From: F-183 sp036502165
GTDB taxonomy: Bacteria; Acidobacteriota; Terriglobia; Bryobacterales; Bryobacteraceae
Assembly (NCBI GenBank): GCA_036502165.1
Contig: DASXZC010000600.1
Coordinates: forward strand, 1 to 14,312
DNA length: 14,312 nt
Direction: 5' to 3'
Of the stretch, positions 13,554-14,312 are shown in pieces. Every line of letters begins with the position of its first letter. Positions within the stretch are counted from its first letter, which is position 1. The notes under the pieces were generated by a model that was given only the letters and a program-made list of their open reading frames with translations, made no database searches and was not told the origin of the DNA. The position numbers and the translations under genes are program-made.

Positions 13554-14228
13554 ATGGCCAGTTCGAGGTTCAGTGCGGGTTGCCACGAAATCGTCTACAC
13601 GCTCGTCTATCCGGGCGTCCTGGCTTCGATGCTCTATGACTTTTATCAGTTCATCTCCGGCATCGACCACTTTCCGCATTCGACCACGATGGCCTTGATC
13701 GCATTCCTGTACCTGCTCGACTACTTTCACCTCTTCGTCGATCTCAAGAAACTCACTGCCTATCCGTTTGTGTACGATCTTCTGGATCTGTTGATCGCGG
13801 TTCTCTTTGGTCTGGCGTTCACGTTCTCCAAAGTCAACAAACTGGCTACCTGCCAGGCCTGCGTCATGGGCATCGTACTGCTCATGCTCACGTATTCGTT
13901 CCTGGAGCGGTCGGAGGAAAAGATTCCGTGGACGAAGTACTTGAGATCTCGATGGATTTACTGCGCGTTGACAGTTCTTTGTCTCGCCCAAGTGCCGCTG
14001 GCGAGTTGGGGCTGGCTCGAGACTTATCTCGCAGCCGTCTGCGCACTGTATGTCGCGCACATCTTCCTGATCTGGCGAGGCGGAGCCGCGGCCCTATCAA
14101 TACAGAATGCGGACGCACCCGCACATCAGATGCTCTCAGTCGAAGCTAGGAGCTCGACAAAGGCAATTCATCACTCCGGCAAGCACGACAGGCGCGCGTT
14201 GAAGAAGCTCTCTAGAAAACGATCGTGA
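13554..14228 (+). CDS. Unrecognised six-helix integral membrane protein
   Basis: I do not recognise this 224-residue protein. Hydrophobic segments at about 12-35, 45-62, 73-91, 100-117, 134-152 and 155-174 suggest six membrane helices. A polar tail follows from about 176, ending strongly basic (HHSGKHDRRALKKLSRKRS) and probably cytoplasmic. Notable residues are a CxxC pair (Cys100, Cys103) at the head of helix 4, further Cys at 137, 143 and 163, and an Asp/His/aromatic cluster DYFHLFVDLKK (56-66) at the end of helix 2. These could bind metal or haem, but no known motif is complete. A strong promoter stands upstream. AAGGAG at 13532-13537 is 16 nt from the ATG, longer than usual, yet no earlier in-frame start exists after the TAA at 13527. 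It is monocistronic and convergent with rpoD, 9 bp between stops. Confidence 0.75.
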   Translation: MASSRFSAGCHEIVYTLVYPGVLASMLYDFYQFISGIDHFPHSTTMALIAFLYLLDYFHLFVDLKKLTAYPFVYDLLDLLIAVLFGLAFTFSKVNKLATCQACVMGIVLLMLTYSFLERSEEKIPWTKYLRSRWIYCALTVLCLAQVPLASWGWLETYLAAVCALYVAHIFLIWRGGAAALSIQNADAPAHQMLSVEARSSTKAIHHSGKHDRRALKKLSRKRS

Positions 14229-14237
14229 CGGAGCGGC

Positions 14238-14312
14238 CTACTCGCGGCCGTTCTGCTCGAGGAACGCCCGCAACCGGTGGCTCCTGCTCGGATGCCGCAG
14301 CTTCCGCAACGC
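14238..14312 (-). CDS. rpoD: RNA polymerase primary sigma factor, C-terminal 24 codons only
   Basis: Only the 3' end of the gene is in the window. The minus strand reads ALRKLRHPSRSHRLRAFLEQ, then NGRE and a TAG at 14238-14240. RKLRHPSRS followed by a short LRxFLE tail is the hallmark end of sigma region 4.2 in primary (RpoD-type) sigma factors; E. coli RpoD ends nearly the same way. Region 4 contacts the -35 hexamer and the beta-flap, and most of the protein lies beyond the right edge. The usual C-terminal position, with a stop soon after LRAFLE, argues for an intact gene. A non-primary group 2 sigma is possible but usually diverges here. It converges on the membrane-protein gene. Confidence 0.85.
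   Translation of the reverse strand, partial: ALRKLRHPSRSHRLRAFLEQNGRE

Noticed and set aside
13464..14060. 198-codon minus-strand frame opposite the membrane protein
   Set aside because: Its product is highly charged and low in complexity, typical of an antisense shadow, while the plus frame has regular membrane helices and its own promoter.
14230..14254. Possible terminator hairpin between the membrane-protein gene and rpoD
   Set aside because: A 9-bp stem with two G-U pairs can be drawn around CGGCC/GGCCG, but it spans the rpoD stop, and the nearest T-run (four T on the minus strand) is about 10 nt away. Too weak to call.

Overview
The window looks like an ordinary chromosomal stretch of a GC-rich, free-living heterotrophic bacterium. 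Several traits point towards Acidobacteriota, perhaps the Solibacter/Bryobacter group: a short secreted protein with an N-terminal EWTAEEV..ILxNSPW motif, an XrtA/PEP-CTERM-type sugar transferase, an archaeal/bacterial-type inositol-phosphate synthase, and frequent TTG/GTG starts. This placement is inference from protein style, not from a marker gene. I see no phage, transposon, integrase, CRISPR array, tRNA or rRNA.

Left part (1-2420). The minus strand holds an SMP-30/gluconolactonase-type hydrolase, an overlapping small secreted protein and the start of an unrecognised small gene that runs off the left edge. Divergent from these is dcd (dCTP deaminase, probably the dUMP-forming kind).

Middle (2421-6855). 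A plus-strand polyprenyl-phosphate sugar transferase starts exopolysaccharide synthesis. It converges, 5 bp apart, on mscL (mechanosensitive channel). Further right, on the minus strand, ino1 (myo-inositol-1-phosphate synthase, TTG start) and an extended SDR/epimerase form a two-gene operon. It sits behind a good sigma-70-like promoter at 6784-6812.

Right part (6856-13336). A five-gene minus-strand operon encodes a full beta-oxidation cycle. In transcription order it is a large-type acyl-CoA dehydrogenase, a small-type acyl-CoA dehydrogenase, an SDR, a fused enoyl-CoA hydratase/3-hydroxyacyl-CoA dehydrogenase and a thiolase. Spacings range from a 1-nt overlap to 21 bp. The two dehydrogenases carry complementary halves of the usual motifs: one has the likely catalytic Glu and the flavin-ring motif, the other has RKQFG and QVHGG. 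They therefore probably work as a heteromer, as in Pim/FadE28-FadE29-like systems.

Right edge (13337-14312). A 217-bp intergenic region carries a clear TTCACA-N17-TACAAT promoter for an unrecognised six-helix membrane protein. That gene converges on the last 24 codons of a primary sigma factor gene (rpoD), which enters from beyond the right edge.

The most interesting signals are the split acyl-CoA dehydrogenase pair and its operon, the ino1-SDR unit with tandem heptamers at its start, and the orphan membrane protein with its repeat-bearing leader. Nothing here looks like a defence or mobile system.
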